From Alphaproteobacteria bacterium (GTDB taxonomy: Bacteria; Pseudomonadota; Alphaproteobacteria; Rs-D84), in contig JAFSOV010000005.1 in assembly GCA_017443235.1 (NCBI GenBank), forward strand, positions 1 to 52,453: a stretch of DNA of 52,453 bases, read 5' to 3'. Every line of letters starts with the position of its first letter. The stretch's first letter is position 1. Of the stretch, positions 6,734 to 15,320 are shown one piece after another. The notes under the pieces are model-generated. The model saw only the letters and a list, made by a program, of their open reading frames with translations. It had not been told where the DNA came from and searched no databases. A program made the translations under genes and the position numbers.

Positions 6734-7048
6734 TTAACCTTTTAGTTCATTAATCCAATCGGTCAATGTTTCTTCGTCCATCAAACCACTGCGTGCCTCA
6801 ATCAATTCGCCGTTTTTGAACGCCAAAACACTTGGTATTCCACGAATGCCGAATTTCGCCGGTGTGCGACGACCTTCTTCAACGTTGAATTTCACAAATT
6901 TCACATCCGGAATGTTTTCAGATGCAGATTCAAATATGGGACCAAACATACGACACGGACCGCACCACGGTGCCCAAAAATCAACAAGGGTCAATGCGCC
7001 ACCCGTCATTTCGGTAAAGTTATCATCATTTGCGTGCTGTATCGCCAT
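6734..7048 (-). CDS. trxA: Thioredoxin
   Basis: The product is 104 aa with the active site WAPWCGPC (about 27-34) and the cis-Pro loop GIRGIPSVLAF. This is a typical soluble thioredoxin that reduces cytoplasmic disulfides. The start at 7048 is chosen because AAGGAGAAAA lies just upstream and the protein then begins MAIQHANDDNF. An upstream in-frame extension would add an unrelated hydrophobic stretch overlapping the sufS promoter. It is divergent from sufS and followed by dksA. Confidence 0.95.
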   Translation of the reverse strand: MAIQHANDDNFTEMTGGALTLVDFWAPWCGPCRMFGPIFESASENIPDVKFVKFNVEEGRRTPAKFGIRGIPSVLAFKNGELIEARSGLMDEETLTDWINELKG

Positions 7049-7065
7049 ATTTTTCTCCTTTGCTG

Positions 7066-7093
7066 TTGATATTTGGGACAAGTGTATTATAAT
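7066..7093 (+). promoter_or_regulatory. Near-consensus promoter of the sufS operon
   Basis: TTGATA (7066-7071) and TATAAT (7088-7093) are spaced by 16 bases, with the sufS ATG 28 bases downstream. It lies in the 73-base divergent gap between trxA and sufS. No clear IscR- or Fur-like operator was identified by eye. Confidence 0.65.
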
Positions 7094-7121
7094 CGTAAAA
7101 AAAAGCAAGAGAAAACGTAAA

Positions 7122-8291
7122 ATGAATAAAATCATATACTTAGACGCCGCGGCCAGTGCATTAAAACCCGAATCTGTGATTCAGACCGGGGCGCAATTTT
7201 TACGTGATTCTTATGCCAATGCAGGGCGGGGCATTTGCGCTCGTGCCGTGGCCGTTGATGATATGGTCGCAACTGCGCGTGCGCGCGTTGCAAAATTTAT
7301 AGGCGCACGGCCAAATCAAATCGTTTTTACTTCGGGTGCAACCGATGGGTTAAACCGAATCGTAAATATTTTATCACGGCAACCCTGGTATCGTGAAATG
7401 TCAACCTTTGCGGTGTCTGATTTGGACCATCATTCAGCGCGCTTGCCGTGGGAGGCATTATTGCACAATGGCAAAATTCGTAAAATGTTTAAATGCGAAT
7501 TGGATGAAAATTTTGATATCAATCCAAATGAAATTCCAAAAACAGATTTTTTAATTATAACCGCGATGTCGAATGTTTTGGGGCGTGCGCAAGATGTTAA
7601 AAAAATAATTTCGGCGGCCCGCCGTAAAAATCCAAACGTCATTACTATTGTTGATGCATCGCAGTATATTGTGCATAAAAAAATAGATGTGAAAAAATGG
7701 GATTGTGACTTTTTGGTTTTTTCTGGACACAAAATTGGCGCGGATACAGGACTTGGCATTTTGTATATCCGCGATTCGGAAAAATATTTTCCTGATAAAT
7801 TTGGTGGCGGTATGGTTCAATCTGTTTATGATATGCGTGCCGCAAAAAATGCGGATTATGGTGCGTGGATTTATGAAAATACTGGTTCGTGTTGGGTTGT
7901 GTCGCATTCGCCAGAAAAGTGGGAGGCGGGTACATTGCCGCTGGCCCAGATTGCAGGATTGATTCCGGCGATTGATTATCTGGAAAAAAATCGGCCTGAT
8001 ATGGATTTAATAAAATATGCGTATGATGAATTATCGAAAATACCGCGCGTAAAAATTTTGACCACACGTGAAGCGACAATTTTGTCTTTTGTTGTTGATG
8101 GAATGCATCCGTTGGATGCGGGTGCGATACTTGGCGCAAACGATATTTGTGTGCGTGTTGGAAATATGTGTGCGTCGTGGATTCATCGTGCCATGGGGAT
8201 TGATGGTTCGATTCGGTTGTCAATCGGTTCTTGGAATACGATTGGCGATATTAAAAAGTTTATATCGGTTATGAAAAAGATTGTGAAATAA
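7122..8291 (+). CDS. sufS: Cysteine desulfurase, SufS-like
   Basis: The product is 389 aa, a PLP-dependent class V aminotransferase fold. Visible landmarks are the TSGATDGLNRIVN cofactor-binding segment, DLDHHSARLPW, the PLP lysine motif FSGHKIGADTGLG, and the catalytic-Cys loop VRVGNMCAS near the C-terminus, equivalent to RTGHHCAQ in SufS. It removes sulfur from cysteine for Fe-S assembly and passes it to SufE, encoded two genes downstream. The start at 7122 gives the typical IIYLDAAASALKP N-terminus. sufB and sufC lie elsewhere in the window (29174-31194). Confidence 0.9.
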   Translation: MNKIIYLDAAASALKPESVIQTGAQFLRDSYANAGRGICARAVAVDDMVATARARVAKFIGARPNQIVFTSGATDGLNRIVNILSRQPWYREMSTFAVSDLDHHSARLPWEALLHNGKIRKMFKCELDENFDINPNEIPKTDFLIITAMSNVLGRAQDVKKIISAARRKNPNVITIVDASQYIVHKKIDVKKWDCDFLVFSGHKIGADTGLGILYIRDSEKYFPDKFGGGMVQSVYDMRAAKNADYGAWIYENTGSCWVVSHSPEKWEAGTLPLAQIAGLIPAIDYLEKNRPDMDLIKYAYDELSKIPRVKILTTREATILSFVVDGMHPLDAGAILGANDICVRVGNMCASWIHRAMGIDGSIRLSIGSWNTIGDIKKFISVMKKIVK

Positions 8292-8292
8292 A

Positions 8293-8607
8293 ATGTCGTG
8301 GACAAAAGATGATATTATTGGTGCATTAAAAACCGTATTTGACCCCGAAATTCCGGTGAATATTTGGGATATGGGTTTGGTGTATGACATTATTATATCG
8401 CCCGATTCGGTCGTGATAAAAATGACATTTACCAGTCCCACGTGTCCCATGATGGAAGAAATATTGGTACAAGTGAAAGATGCGGTGTCGCGCGTTGTTG
8501 CGCCAACCCCGGTGCGGGTTGACTTGGTTTGGGAACCGGCGTGGGATTTGTCGCGGATGAGTGATGCGGCACGATTAGAATTGGATTTAACGAACAGTGG
8601 TTGGTAA
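8293..8607 (+). CDS. sufT: MIP18/DUF59 family Fe-S assembly factor (SufT-like)
   Basis: The product is 104 aa. It has the DUF59 core: VFDPEIPVNIWDMGLVYDI (about 16-34), followed by MTFTSPTCPMMEEI with the conserved Cys, and DLVWEPAWDLSRMSD near the C-terminus. The family (SufT, PaaD and eukaryotic MIP18/CIA2) works in Fe-S cluster maturation. The gene starts 1 base after the sufS stop and ends just before sufE, so the three form a tight sulfur-mobilisation operon. The sufT symbol follows family and context. Confidence 0.85.
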   Translation: MSWTKDDIIGALKTVFDPEIPVNIWDMGLVYDIIISPDSVVIKMTFTSPTCPMMEEILVQVKDAVSRVVAPTPVRVDLVWEPAWDLSRMSDAARLELDLTNSGW

Positions 8608-8609
8608 AA

Positions 8610-8972
8610 ATGACATTTGAACAGATTAAAAATTTATTAAATATGACCGATGATGCGGCAACACGTCTTGAAATATTGATGGATATTGGACGTGAATTAC
8701 CGCCCGCACCGGCGGGTGCGGATTGTACCGAAATAACCGGATGCGCATCGTTTGTTCAAATTTGTCGCGTGGGGAATAATTTTTACGGGGTCGCCGATTC
8801 GGCAATTGTGCGTGGAATTGTCGCGGTATTTATATCTATTGTTGATGGCAAATCACCGGCCCAGATAAAAAAATTGGATTTAGAAAAAATCTTTGCCGAT
8901 TTGAAAATCAATGTTGGGGCCGCGCGATTGAATGGGGTAAATTCTATGATTCGTTTTTTCAAGAATTTGTGA
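8610..8972 (+). CDS. sufE: Sulfur acceptor protein SufE
   Basis: The product is 120 aa from the ATG at 8610; a TTG at 8601 would add three residues overlapping sufT. It has the SufE pattern: DDAATRLEILMDIGRELPP near the N-terminus, then the persulfide-carrying Cys in ITGCASFVQI, and the C-terminal LDLEKIFADLKI. SufE takes sulfur from SufS and stimulates it. The protein is slightly shorter than E. coli SufE (138 aa). Confidence 0.88.
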   Translation: MTFEQIKNLLNMTDDAATRLEILMDIGRELPPAPAGADCTEITGCASFVQICRVGNNFYGVADSAIVRGIVAVFISIVDGKSPAQIKKLDLEKIFADLKINVGAARLNGVNSMIRFFKNL

Positions 8973-9009
8973 TAAAATAGGGTGATAAGAATTTAATCGG
9001 AAAAATAAA

Positions 9010-9300
9010 ATGAATGAAGACGAAAAAATGTTTCGCATCGGTATAGGGATGCTGGTTGTGATGGTGGTTGTGACGGTCGCATTGCAGGTGTGTTACCGCG
9101 CCCAAAACCGTGAACGCGAGCGTGTGCGGCGCGAAATCATTCAAACCCAACAAGATATTGCGGTGGCCCAGGCCAAGTTTGCGTCCTTGGTGCGGCCCGA
9201 AAGTTTGCGGAATCTGGTATCGGGGGCGGTGCCACGCGCCGAAGTAATAAGTTTTCATAAATCTGTTGAAATTGGCGAATTACCCGATAGAATAAAGTGA
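9010..9300 (+). CDS. ftsL: FtsL-like cell-division protein
   Basis: The product is 96 aa. It has a short charged N-terminus, one transmembrane helix (about 10-27, GIGMLVVMVVVTVALQVC) and a coiled-coil periplasmic stretch with IIQTQQDIAVAQAKFASLVRP (about 43-62), matching alphaproteobacterial FtsL layout. The stop overlaps the start of ftsI (TGATG), the normal mraW-ftsL-ftsI order, although mraW is not upstream here. FtsL scaffolds FtsB and FtsQ and activates FtsWI. FtsL is poorly conserved, so the call rests on topology plus context. Confidence 0.75.
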   Translation: MNEDEKMFRIGIGMLVVMVVVTVALQVCYRAQNRERERVRREIIQTQQDIAVAQAKFASLVRPESLRNLVSGAVPRAEVISFHKSVEIGELPDRIK

Positions 9301-10925
9301 TGTTTGAAGTAGGACGGGATATTTTTAAGCGTGGTTTTACCGGCGTTGGTGGGAACGCATTGGGACACAGTCGTCTGCGTTTTGTGTACGGTGTGTTCTT
9401 GGTGGCGTTCGTCGTTTTTGCCGGGCGCACGCTGCAATTGGCAATCCAGGGAACAAATCGCGCCCGCCCAATGGGCGCCGATGGTGCGTGGGGCGTAAGT
9501 CGTGCAGATATTGTTGACCGCAATGGTGATATATTGGCAAAAAATGTTATGTCCGGGCATATAACATTGCGTCCGCACCAGGTTAAAAATCGTGAAATGG
9601 CGGCACAATTGATTCATGACGTGTTGCCGTATGAATATTCCGTGAACCAAGTTTTGAAATTGTTGGATTCGGGGCGGCGTTTCATATATATAAAAAAGTA
9701 TGTGACGGATTCTGTGCGTGCAAAAATTTTGTCGGCCAAGGTCGCGGGTGTTGATATCGAATCTGTTCAGGCGCGACGTTATCCAAAACGCCGGTTATTT
9801 TCACATGTTGTCGGTTTTGTTGGAAATGATGGACACGGATTGGAAGGCGTGGAACGCACGTATGATGCATATTTGCGGGACAGCAACACGCCGTTGCAGT
9901 TGTCTTTGGATTCGCGAATTCAATCGGTGTTCTATGAACAATTATCTGCCGCAATGCAAAAATATCGTGCAAAAAGTGCGATGGGGATGCTTATGAATTC
10001 CAGTACCGGCGAAATGATTGCGATGGTATCTTTGCCGGATTTTGACCCGGAAAATTTAAGTTTGGATTCCACCGCCACACGCAGTTTTATGCCAATGCGC
10101 GGGGTGTTTGAAATGGGGTCTATTTTCAAAGTATTTAACACCGCGATGGCAATGGAGAACGGTATCAATAAAGAATACTATGTCAAAGAACCGTTCAAGA
10201 TTCGTGATAAATTTGGTCGGGTTGCCGCGACAATTCATGACGTGCGCAGTTTCCGCCCGCCGCGTCCAAATTTAAGTGTAGAAGAAATAATGTTGCATTC
10301 TTGCAATGTTGGCAGTGTGCAAATTGCACTGGATTTGCCGGACGGCACACAACCCGAATTCTTTCACCGTATTCATTTAGATTCGCCGTTGGAATTGGAA
10401 TTTGGCAAAACAGAAAAACCGTTGGTGCCGCGTAAATGGGGGCCAACCGAACGCGCAACGGTTTCATTTGGACATGGAATTTCGGTGACACCTATGCATT
10501 TGTTGTTGGCGGTGAATTCTATGACAAATGGTGGAATTTATATTTATCCCACGTTACAAAAAAGAAACTTTGGCCCATTGCGTGGCGAACGCGTTTTGTC
10601 GGATGAAATATCGGCGCGCCTGCGTGGCATAATGTTGCGCATTGCCGAAGAAACAACCGCCAAACAGGCGCGAATCGCGGGCATACAAATTGGTGGAAAA
10701 ACCGCAACGGCGGAAAAACGCGTAAATGGGACAATTGATAAGTTCAAGAATTTAACCGCCTTTGTTGGAATTTTTCCGGTTGCCGCACCGCAATATATTA
10801 TATTGGTTGTATTGGATGAACCCAAGGGTACAGAAGACACCTATGGTTTGCGTACCGCCGCATGGAATGCCGTGCCAACCGCCGGAAAAATTTTGGACAG
10901 CATACTGCCGTTGCTATTTGAATAA
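9300..10925 (+). CDS. ftsI: Septal penicillin-binding transpeptidase FtsI
   Basis: The product is 541 aa, a class B PBP. It has an N-terminal membrane anchor (about 26-44), a pedestal domain beginning SRADIVDRNGDILA (about 67-80) and the transpeptidase domain. Catalytic motifs are S274-I-F-K277, S334-C-N336 and K467-T-A469, so the usual KTG is KTA. It cross-links septal peptidoglycan with FtsW. The ATG at 9300 overlaps the ftsL stop; a GTG one codon upstream (9297) is also possible. The length is close to E. coli FtsI (588 aa). Confidence 0.93.
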   Translation: MFEVGRDIFKRGFTGVGGNALGHSRLRFVYGVFLVAFVVFAGRTLQLAIQGTNRARPMGADGAWGVSRADIVDRNGDILAKNVMSGHITLRPHQVKNREMAAQLIHDVLPYEYSVNQVLKLLDSGRRFIYIKKYVTDSVRAKILSAKVAGVDIESVQARRYPKRRLFSHVVGFVGNDGHGLEGVERTYDAYLRDSNTPLQLSLDSRIQSVFYEQLSAAMQKYRAKSAMGMLMNSSTGEMIAMVSLPDFDPENLSLDSTATRSFMPMRGVFEMGSIFKVFNTAMAMENGINKEYYVKEPFKIRDKFGRVAATIHDVRSFRPPRPNLSVEEIMLHSCNVGSVQIALDLPDGTQPEFFHRIHLDSPLELEFGKTEKPLVPRKWGPTERATVSFGHGISVTPMHLLLAVNSMTNGGIYIYPTLQKRNFGPLRGERVLSDEISARLRGIMLRIAEETTAKQARIAGIQIGGKTATAEKRVNGTIDKFKNLTAFVGIFPVAAPQYIILVVLDEPKGTEDTYGLRTAAWNAVPTAGKILDSILPLLFE

Positions 10926-10968
10926 ATTTGTATTATAATTATCCTGATAATAAAAAAAGAGAATTACG

Positions 10969-12723
10969 TTGAGAAAGATAGTAGAAAAATCCATGCTGGG
11001 GCGGGCATGGGTTGTGGCGGATGATAATAATTATTCTGGGGCGGGCGAAGATGATTTGTTGCGTCACATTTTGTCGCGCCGTGGTGTGGCGGATGCCGAT
11101 ATGGAAAAATTTTTGAATCCGTCCGTCAAAGAATATATGCCTGATCCGTTTGTTTTGCGTGATATGCGTGCGGCGGCCCAGATTATTTCAAATGCGATTT
11201 TGAACAATGAAAAAATTGCAATTTATGGTGATTATGATGTCGATGGAATCACATCTACGGCGATTTTCGTAAAGTATCTGCGTGCGGTTGGTGCCGATGT
11301 AATTTGGCATTTGCCGACACGTGAAGGCGAAGGCTATGGACTGAACGCCGATGCGGTACGTGCAATTGCGGACGCGGGCGCAAAATTATTGGTGACGGTT
11401 GATTGCGGCATAAGTGGTGGTGGCGAGGTTGATTTGGCGCATTCTTTGGGAATGCGTGTTGTGGTGACCGACCATCATTCGCCTGATAATCAATTGCCGA
11501 ATGCAGATGCGGTTGTGAATCCAAAACGCGTGGATGACGAATCGGGGTTGTCATATTTGGCGGGCGTTGGGGTTGCATTTTTAACGTTGGTTGCCGTAAA
11601 TCGAGAGTTAAAAAATTCGGGTCGTGCGGATTTAATCCAAAAAATACAATCAATAAATTTATTAAACTTTCTGGATTGTGTCGCGTTGGGGACAATATGC
11701 GATACGATGGCCTTGGTGGGGTTGAATCGTGCGTTTGTTGCAACAGGGTTAAAGGTTTTGAATCTGCGACAAAATTTGGGCTTGCGTGTTTTGATGGATG
11801 TGGCGGGGGTTGACAAGATTTCCGTCTATACGGCGGGATTTGTGATTGGACCGCGCCTGAATGCGGCGGGGCGTTTGGATTCGGCGGCGCCGGCGTTGGA
11901 ATTGTTGCTGACCGATAATCCGTTGATTGCATATGATTTGGCAAATAAATTGGATGCAATGAACCAAGAAAGAATAAACATACAAAATGCGATAATGATT
12001 CAGGCAACCGATATGGCGGACCGTTATTGTGCGGATGGTCGGTGCAGTTTGTTCATCTGCGGTGATAATTGGCATGGTGGCGTTATGGGAATTATCGCCG
12101 GTCGGTTAAAGGATAAATATAATTTGCCGACATGTGTCGCGACACGTATGGACGGGATGATAAACGGTTCGGGGCGTTCCGTTGCTGGGGTCAATCTGGG
12201 TGCGATAATTCATGATGCGTTGGCGCATGGAATTATATGCGAAGGTGGTGGGCACGCGGCGGCGGCGGGATTTTCTTTGCCGGCGAATAAAGAGCGTGAT
12301 TTCTGTGAATTCTTGGAACGGTCGGTTTTGGACCAATTGAATGGTACTTTGCCTGCAACCGATACTGTGGTTGATTTGGAAATGGATGCCGGTGGCGCAA
12401 CAATGAAATTGGTAAAAAAATTGGAACAAATGGAACCATTCGGCCAAGGAAACCCGGAACCAACACTGGTATTGCGTGGTGCGGTTTTGAATCATGCGAT
12501 GGTAATGGGGCATGGTGGGGCGCACCTGCGGGGGGATTTCCGTACGTCCGCCGGGACGCGTTTGGACTTTGTCGGATTTAATCTGGTTGGAACGGCGGTT
12601 GGTAATTTTTTACTGGACGACGCGAACATAAACACTAAAATAATGGTGTTGGGTCGATTGAAAGAAAATTCTTATAACGGCCGAACAAGTGTACAATTTA
12701 TATTGGAAGATGTCGCAATATGA
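10969..12723 (+). CDS. recJ: Single-strand DNA exonuclease RecJ
   Basis: The product is 584 aa, a DHH-DHHA1 phosphoesterase. Motifs include YGDYDVDGITSTAIF (metal ligands), LLVTVDCGIS, VTDHHSP (the DHH signature), PRLNAAGRL and the C-terminal GGGHAAAAGFSL of DHHA1. RecJ degrades 5'-ended single strands during recombination and mismatch repair. The start is taken as TTG at 10969 with AAAGAGA upstream; an ATG at 10993 would remove eight residues. A TATAAT lies at 10934-10939. The stop overlaps the next start (ATGA), coupling it to the NrnA-like gene. Confidence 0.93.
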   Translation: MRKIVEKSMLGRAWVVADDNNYSGAGEDDLLRHILSRRGVADADMEKFLNPSVKEYMPDPFVLRDMRAAAQIISNAILNNEKIAIYGDYDVDGITSTAIFVKYLRAVGADVIWHLPTREGEGYGLNADAVRAIADAGAKLLVTVDCGISGGGEVDLAHSLGMRVVVTDHHSPDNQLPNADAVVNPKRVDDESGLSYLAGVGVAFLTLVAVNRELKNSGRADLIQKIQSINLLNFLDCVALGTICDTMALVGLNRAFVATGLKVLNLRQNLGLRVLMDVAGVDKISVYTAGFVIGPRLNAAGRLDSAAPALELLLTDNPLIAYDLANKLDAMNQERINIQNAIMIQATDMADRYCADGRCSLFICGDNWHGGVMGIIAGRLKDKYNLPTCVATRMDGMINGSGRSVAGVNLGAIIHDALAHGIICEGGGHAAAAGFSLPANKERDFCEFLERSVLDQLNGTLPATDTVVDLEMDAGGATMKLVKKLEQMEPFGQGNPEPTLVLRGAVLNHAMVMGHGGAHLRGDFRTSAGTRLDFVGFNLVGTAVGNFLLDDANINTKIMVLGRLKENSYNGRTSVQFILEDVAI

Positions 12724-13682
12724 TAACAGACGACCAGGTAAAAATCTTTGACGAAAAAATCAGGGCCGCCCGGTCGATTGTTCTGTGTGCGCACAAAAAC
12801 CCGGATGGGGACGCGCTGTGTTCTGTGTTGGCGTTGGCGCATTTGGTTGAATTGAATTATGGTAAAGATGTCACATGCCTGTATGATGGAAATATTCCAG
12901 ATAATTTGGACGATGTTCCGTTGCGTAAAAAGGTTAAATATTATGAACGGGTTGAAGACGATATGCCCGTTGATGTTGCCATAGTGCTGGATTACGGAAT
13001 TGAAAAAAACATTGGTGGTCCGCACAAGTTTGTTGAACGTGCCGGATTTATAATCGAAATAGACCATCATATAAATCATAACAAGATTGGCAATTTATGT
13101 ATTGATAATGAAGACGCGGCGTCCACGGCGGGTATTGTGTACCGGTTGATGATTGCGTCGGGTTGGACGTGGGATATGGTGACGGCCCGTTTAATTATGA
13201 CCGGCATTATTACGGATACGGGTTTTTTCAAATATGTTAAAAATGGCCGTATTATGCGGATTGTTGGGGATTTGGTTGACTATGGTGTTGACATTCAACA
13301 TATTGTAAATGATTTGTCGAACAAGCCACGCAAAACGGTCGTGACCGAGGCCGCCGCCGTTGGTGCCACAGAATTCTTTTTTGGGAATAAATTGGCGTTG
13401 GCGATTATTGATGCCAACCAATATAAGCATATAGATGGTCGCGGGGAGACGGCATTAAACCTGTTGGGGCAAATGCGCGGGTTGGAATACATTGTTTTAT
13501 TAAAGGAACAAAAGCCTAATCAAATTGGTGTATCGTTGCGCGGTCGCGGACATTCGGTTGATAAAATTGCGATGGCATTGGGTGGCGGCGGACACGAATA
13601 TGCCGCCGGCGCGGTTGTTTATGATACACTGGAAAATGTTAAAAAACGTGTTCTGGAATTGTTCAAGGAGGTCATAAAATGA
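12720..13682 (+). CDS. nrnA: DHH-family nanoRNase/pAp phosphatase (NrnA-like)
   Basis: The product is 320 aa. It carries the short DHH architecture: CAHKNPDGDALCS (metal-binding, about 23-35), VDVAIVLDYG, IIEIDHHINH (the DHH triad), TGIITDTGFF, and a C-terminal DHHA1 with ALGGGGHEYAAGA. This family hydrolyses very short oligoribonucleotides and/or pAp, or c-di-AMP/pApA in some members; the substrate cannot be settled here. It overlaps recJ and lolA by 4 bases at each end, so the trio is translationally coupled. Confidence 0.88.
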   Translation: MITDDQVKIFDEKIRAARSIVLCAHKNPDGDALCSVLALAHLVELNYGKDVTCLYDGNIPDNLDDVPLRKKVKYYERVEDDMPVDVAIVLDYGIEKNIGGPHKFVERAGFIIEIDHHINHNKIGNLCIDNEDAASTAGIVYRLMIASGWTWDMVTARLIMTGIITDTGFFKYVKNGRIMRIVGDLVDYGVDIQHIVNDLSNKPRKTVVTEAAAVGATEFFFGNKLALAIIDANQYKHIDGRGETALNLLGQMRGLEYIVLLKEQKPNQIGVSLRGRGHSVDKIAMALGGGGHEYAAGAVVYDTLENVKKRVLELFKEVIK

Positions 13683-14293
13683 AACGATTTTTAATTGCAT
13701 TTGCCGGTGTAATGTTTATAACGTCCGGCTTTGCCGCGGTTGATACAAATTTGGTTACGCGCGCGGAAAAATATTTGAATTCTGTGACCGGATTGACCGG
13801 CGATTTTGTTCAAATAAATAATGGAAAAAAACAGCAGGGGACTTTTTCAATGTTGCGTCCGGGGCGTGTGCGTCTGGATTATAAAAATATGCCGGTGCAA
13901 TTGATGGCGGACGGTGCGGATTTGTATTTCTATGATAAATCTTTGGACCAGATTACTACGGTGCCACTTACCAGTACGCCCGCCGGAATTCTGGTGCGAA
14001 AAAAAATAGATTTGCAAAATGCCGATATCCGCGTTGTTGATACGACCGAATCCAAAGACACATTTACGTTGAAAATGAATCTGCGTGGCCAAGAAGGTTT
14101 GGGAAATATGTCGGTTGTGTTCAATAAAAAACCGGTTGGGTTGAATTCTTGGACGATTGTTGATGCGACCGGAAATAAAACGGATGTAAAATTCACAGAT
14201 TTGAAACCGAAAACAAATTTTGGTAAAAACTATTTTCAAATTCAACGTCACAAAACGGTCAGTACCAGTGGCGGCGATGATTTCTATGATTAA
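13679..14293 (+). CDS. lolA: Outer-membrane lipoprotein carrier protein LolA
   Basis: The product is 204 aa with a Sec signal peptide (about 1-19, ending GFA). LolA core features are FVQINNGKKQQGTFSMLRPG (about 42-61), RVRLDYKN, then DLYFYDKSLDQITTVPL and a C-terminal PVGLNSWTIVDATGN strand. LolA ferries lipoproteins across the periplasm from LolCDE to the outer membrane. This fits the several lipoproteins encoded in this window. An AAGGAGG site inside the end of nrnA serves the overlapping ATG. Confidence 0.92.
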   Translation: MKRFLIAFAGVMFITSGFAAVDTNLVTRAEKYLNSVTGLTGDFVQINNGKKQQGTFSMLRPGRVRLDYKNMPVQLMADGADLYFYDKSLDQITTVPLTSTPAGILVRKKIDLQNADIRVVDTTESKDTFTLKMNLRGQEGLGNMSVVFNKKPVGLNSWTIVDATGNKTDVKFTDLKPKTNFGKNYFQIQRHKTVSTSGGDDFYD

Positions 14294-14295
14294 AT

Positions 14296-14571
14296 ATGTT
14301 TGGAATCAGTTGGGCGGAATTTATCGTTATTTTATTGGTCGCAATTTTGGTTGTGCCTGCGCGGTATTGGCCGGATGTGGCGCGCGTATTGGCACGCGCG
14401 GTTAAATTTATTCGTGGCATAGTTTGGAAAATTACCGATGCGGGCGAAAAAATCAAAGAACAAATCGAAATGGAAGAACCGATAAACGATATTATGAACA
14501 CGACAACACGTGAAGTATTAGATGCGTTTTCGGTGAAAAAAACGCGGCGGCGGGGGCGGGCGAAAAAATGA
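14296..14571 (+). CDS. tatB: Twin-arginine translocase subunit TatB
   Basis: The product is 91 aa. It starts MFGISWAEFIVILLVAILVV (one transmembrane helix, Glu8 in the usual place) and has a P-A-R-Y-W-P hinge followed by an amphipathic helix VARVLARAVKFIRGIVWKI. The C-terminal tail is basic. The gene overlaps tatC by 4 bases, which supports TatB over TatA; tatA is at 5999-6262. TatB with TatC forms the receptor for twin-arginine signal peptides. Confidence 0.9.
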   Translation: MFGISWAEFIVILLVAILVVPARYWPDVARVLARAVKFIRGIVWKITDAGEKIKEQIEMEEPINDIMNTTTREVLDAFSVKKTRRRGRAKK

Positions 14572-15272
14572 AAAAGATGACATTGATGCAACATTTTGCC
14601 GAACTGCGCCGCCGGATTTTGTGGACGATTTTATTTTTTATTGTTGCGTTCGGTCTGGGGTGGTTTGTTGCGCCATTTATCCAAGAATTTTTAACCGCGC
14701 CATTGATTGCGGTTTGGGATGATGCGCAATTGCTCTATACAGGAATAACCGACGGGTTGATGATTCAATTGTCTTTGGCGTTATTGGTTGCGGTTATGTT
14801 GACAACACCATTTGCGCTTTATCAAATTTGGGCGTATGTTGCGCCGGGACTGCATAAAAACGAGCGGAATTTTGTGATGCCGATTTTTGTCTTGTCGCCG
14901 ATTTTGTTCTTGGTGGGTGCGGCGTTTGCATTTTATTTGTTGTTCCCAACCGTGTTCAGTTTTTTTATAGAATTGAACGAATCGGCACCGGTGCCGGCGA
15001 TAATAATGCCGGCGGCGCGTGATTATTTGGGCTTTGCCATTGGTTTGTTAAAGGTTTTTGGAATCGCATTTCAATTACCACTGGTTATGGTTTTGTTAAA
15101 TCGTGCGGGGGTGTTGTCGCGCGAACGCGTTGTCGCTATGCGGCGATACGCGATAATATTTATAGTGATTGCAGCGGCGGTTTTGACACCCCCGGATGTT
15201 GTTTCGCAAATATTACTGGCGGTGCCAATGTGGGCATTGTTTGAAATCAGTATTTTATTTATGAAGAAATAA
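14568..15272 (+). CDS. tatC: Twin-arginine translocase subunit TatC
   Basis: The product is 234 aa with six predicted membrane helices. It has the TatC opening MTLMQHFAELRRRIL (equivalent to HLxELRxR), LTTPFALYQIWAYVAPGL with the conserved F-A/P-L-YQ-W segment (about 84-101), and KNERNF. The C-terminal helices include LTPPDVVSQILLAVPMW, typical of the family. TatC recognises twin-arginine signal peptides. It is somewhat short compared with E. coli (258 aa) but complete. Confidence 0.95.
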   Translation: MKKMTLMQHFAELRRRILWTILFFIVAFGLGWFVAPFIQEFLTAPLIAVWDDAQLLYTGITDGLMIQLSLALLVAVMLTTPFALYQIWAYVAPGLHKNERNFVMPIFVLSPILFLVGAAFAFYLLFPTVFSFFIELNESAPVPAIIMPAARDYLGFAIGLLKVFGIAFQLPLVMVLLNRAGVLSRERVVAMRRYAIIFIVIAAAVLTPPDVVSQILLAVPMWALFEISILFMKK

Positions 15273-15320
15273 CCGGCACAGAATATTTATTTTATGTCTT
15301 TTTTATGATATAATTCGTTT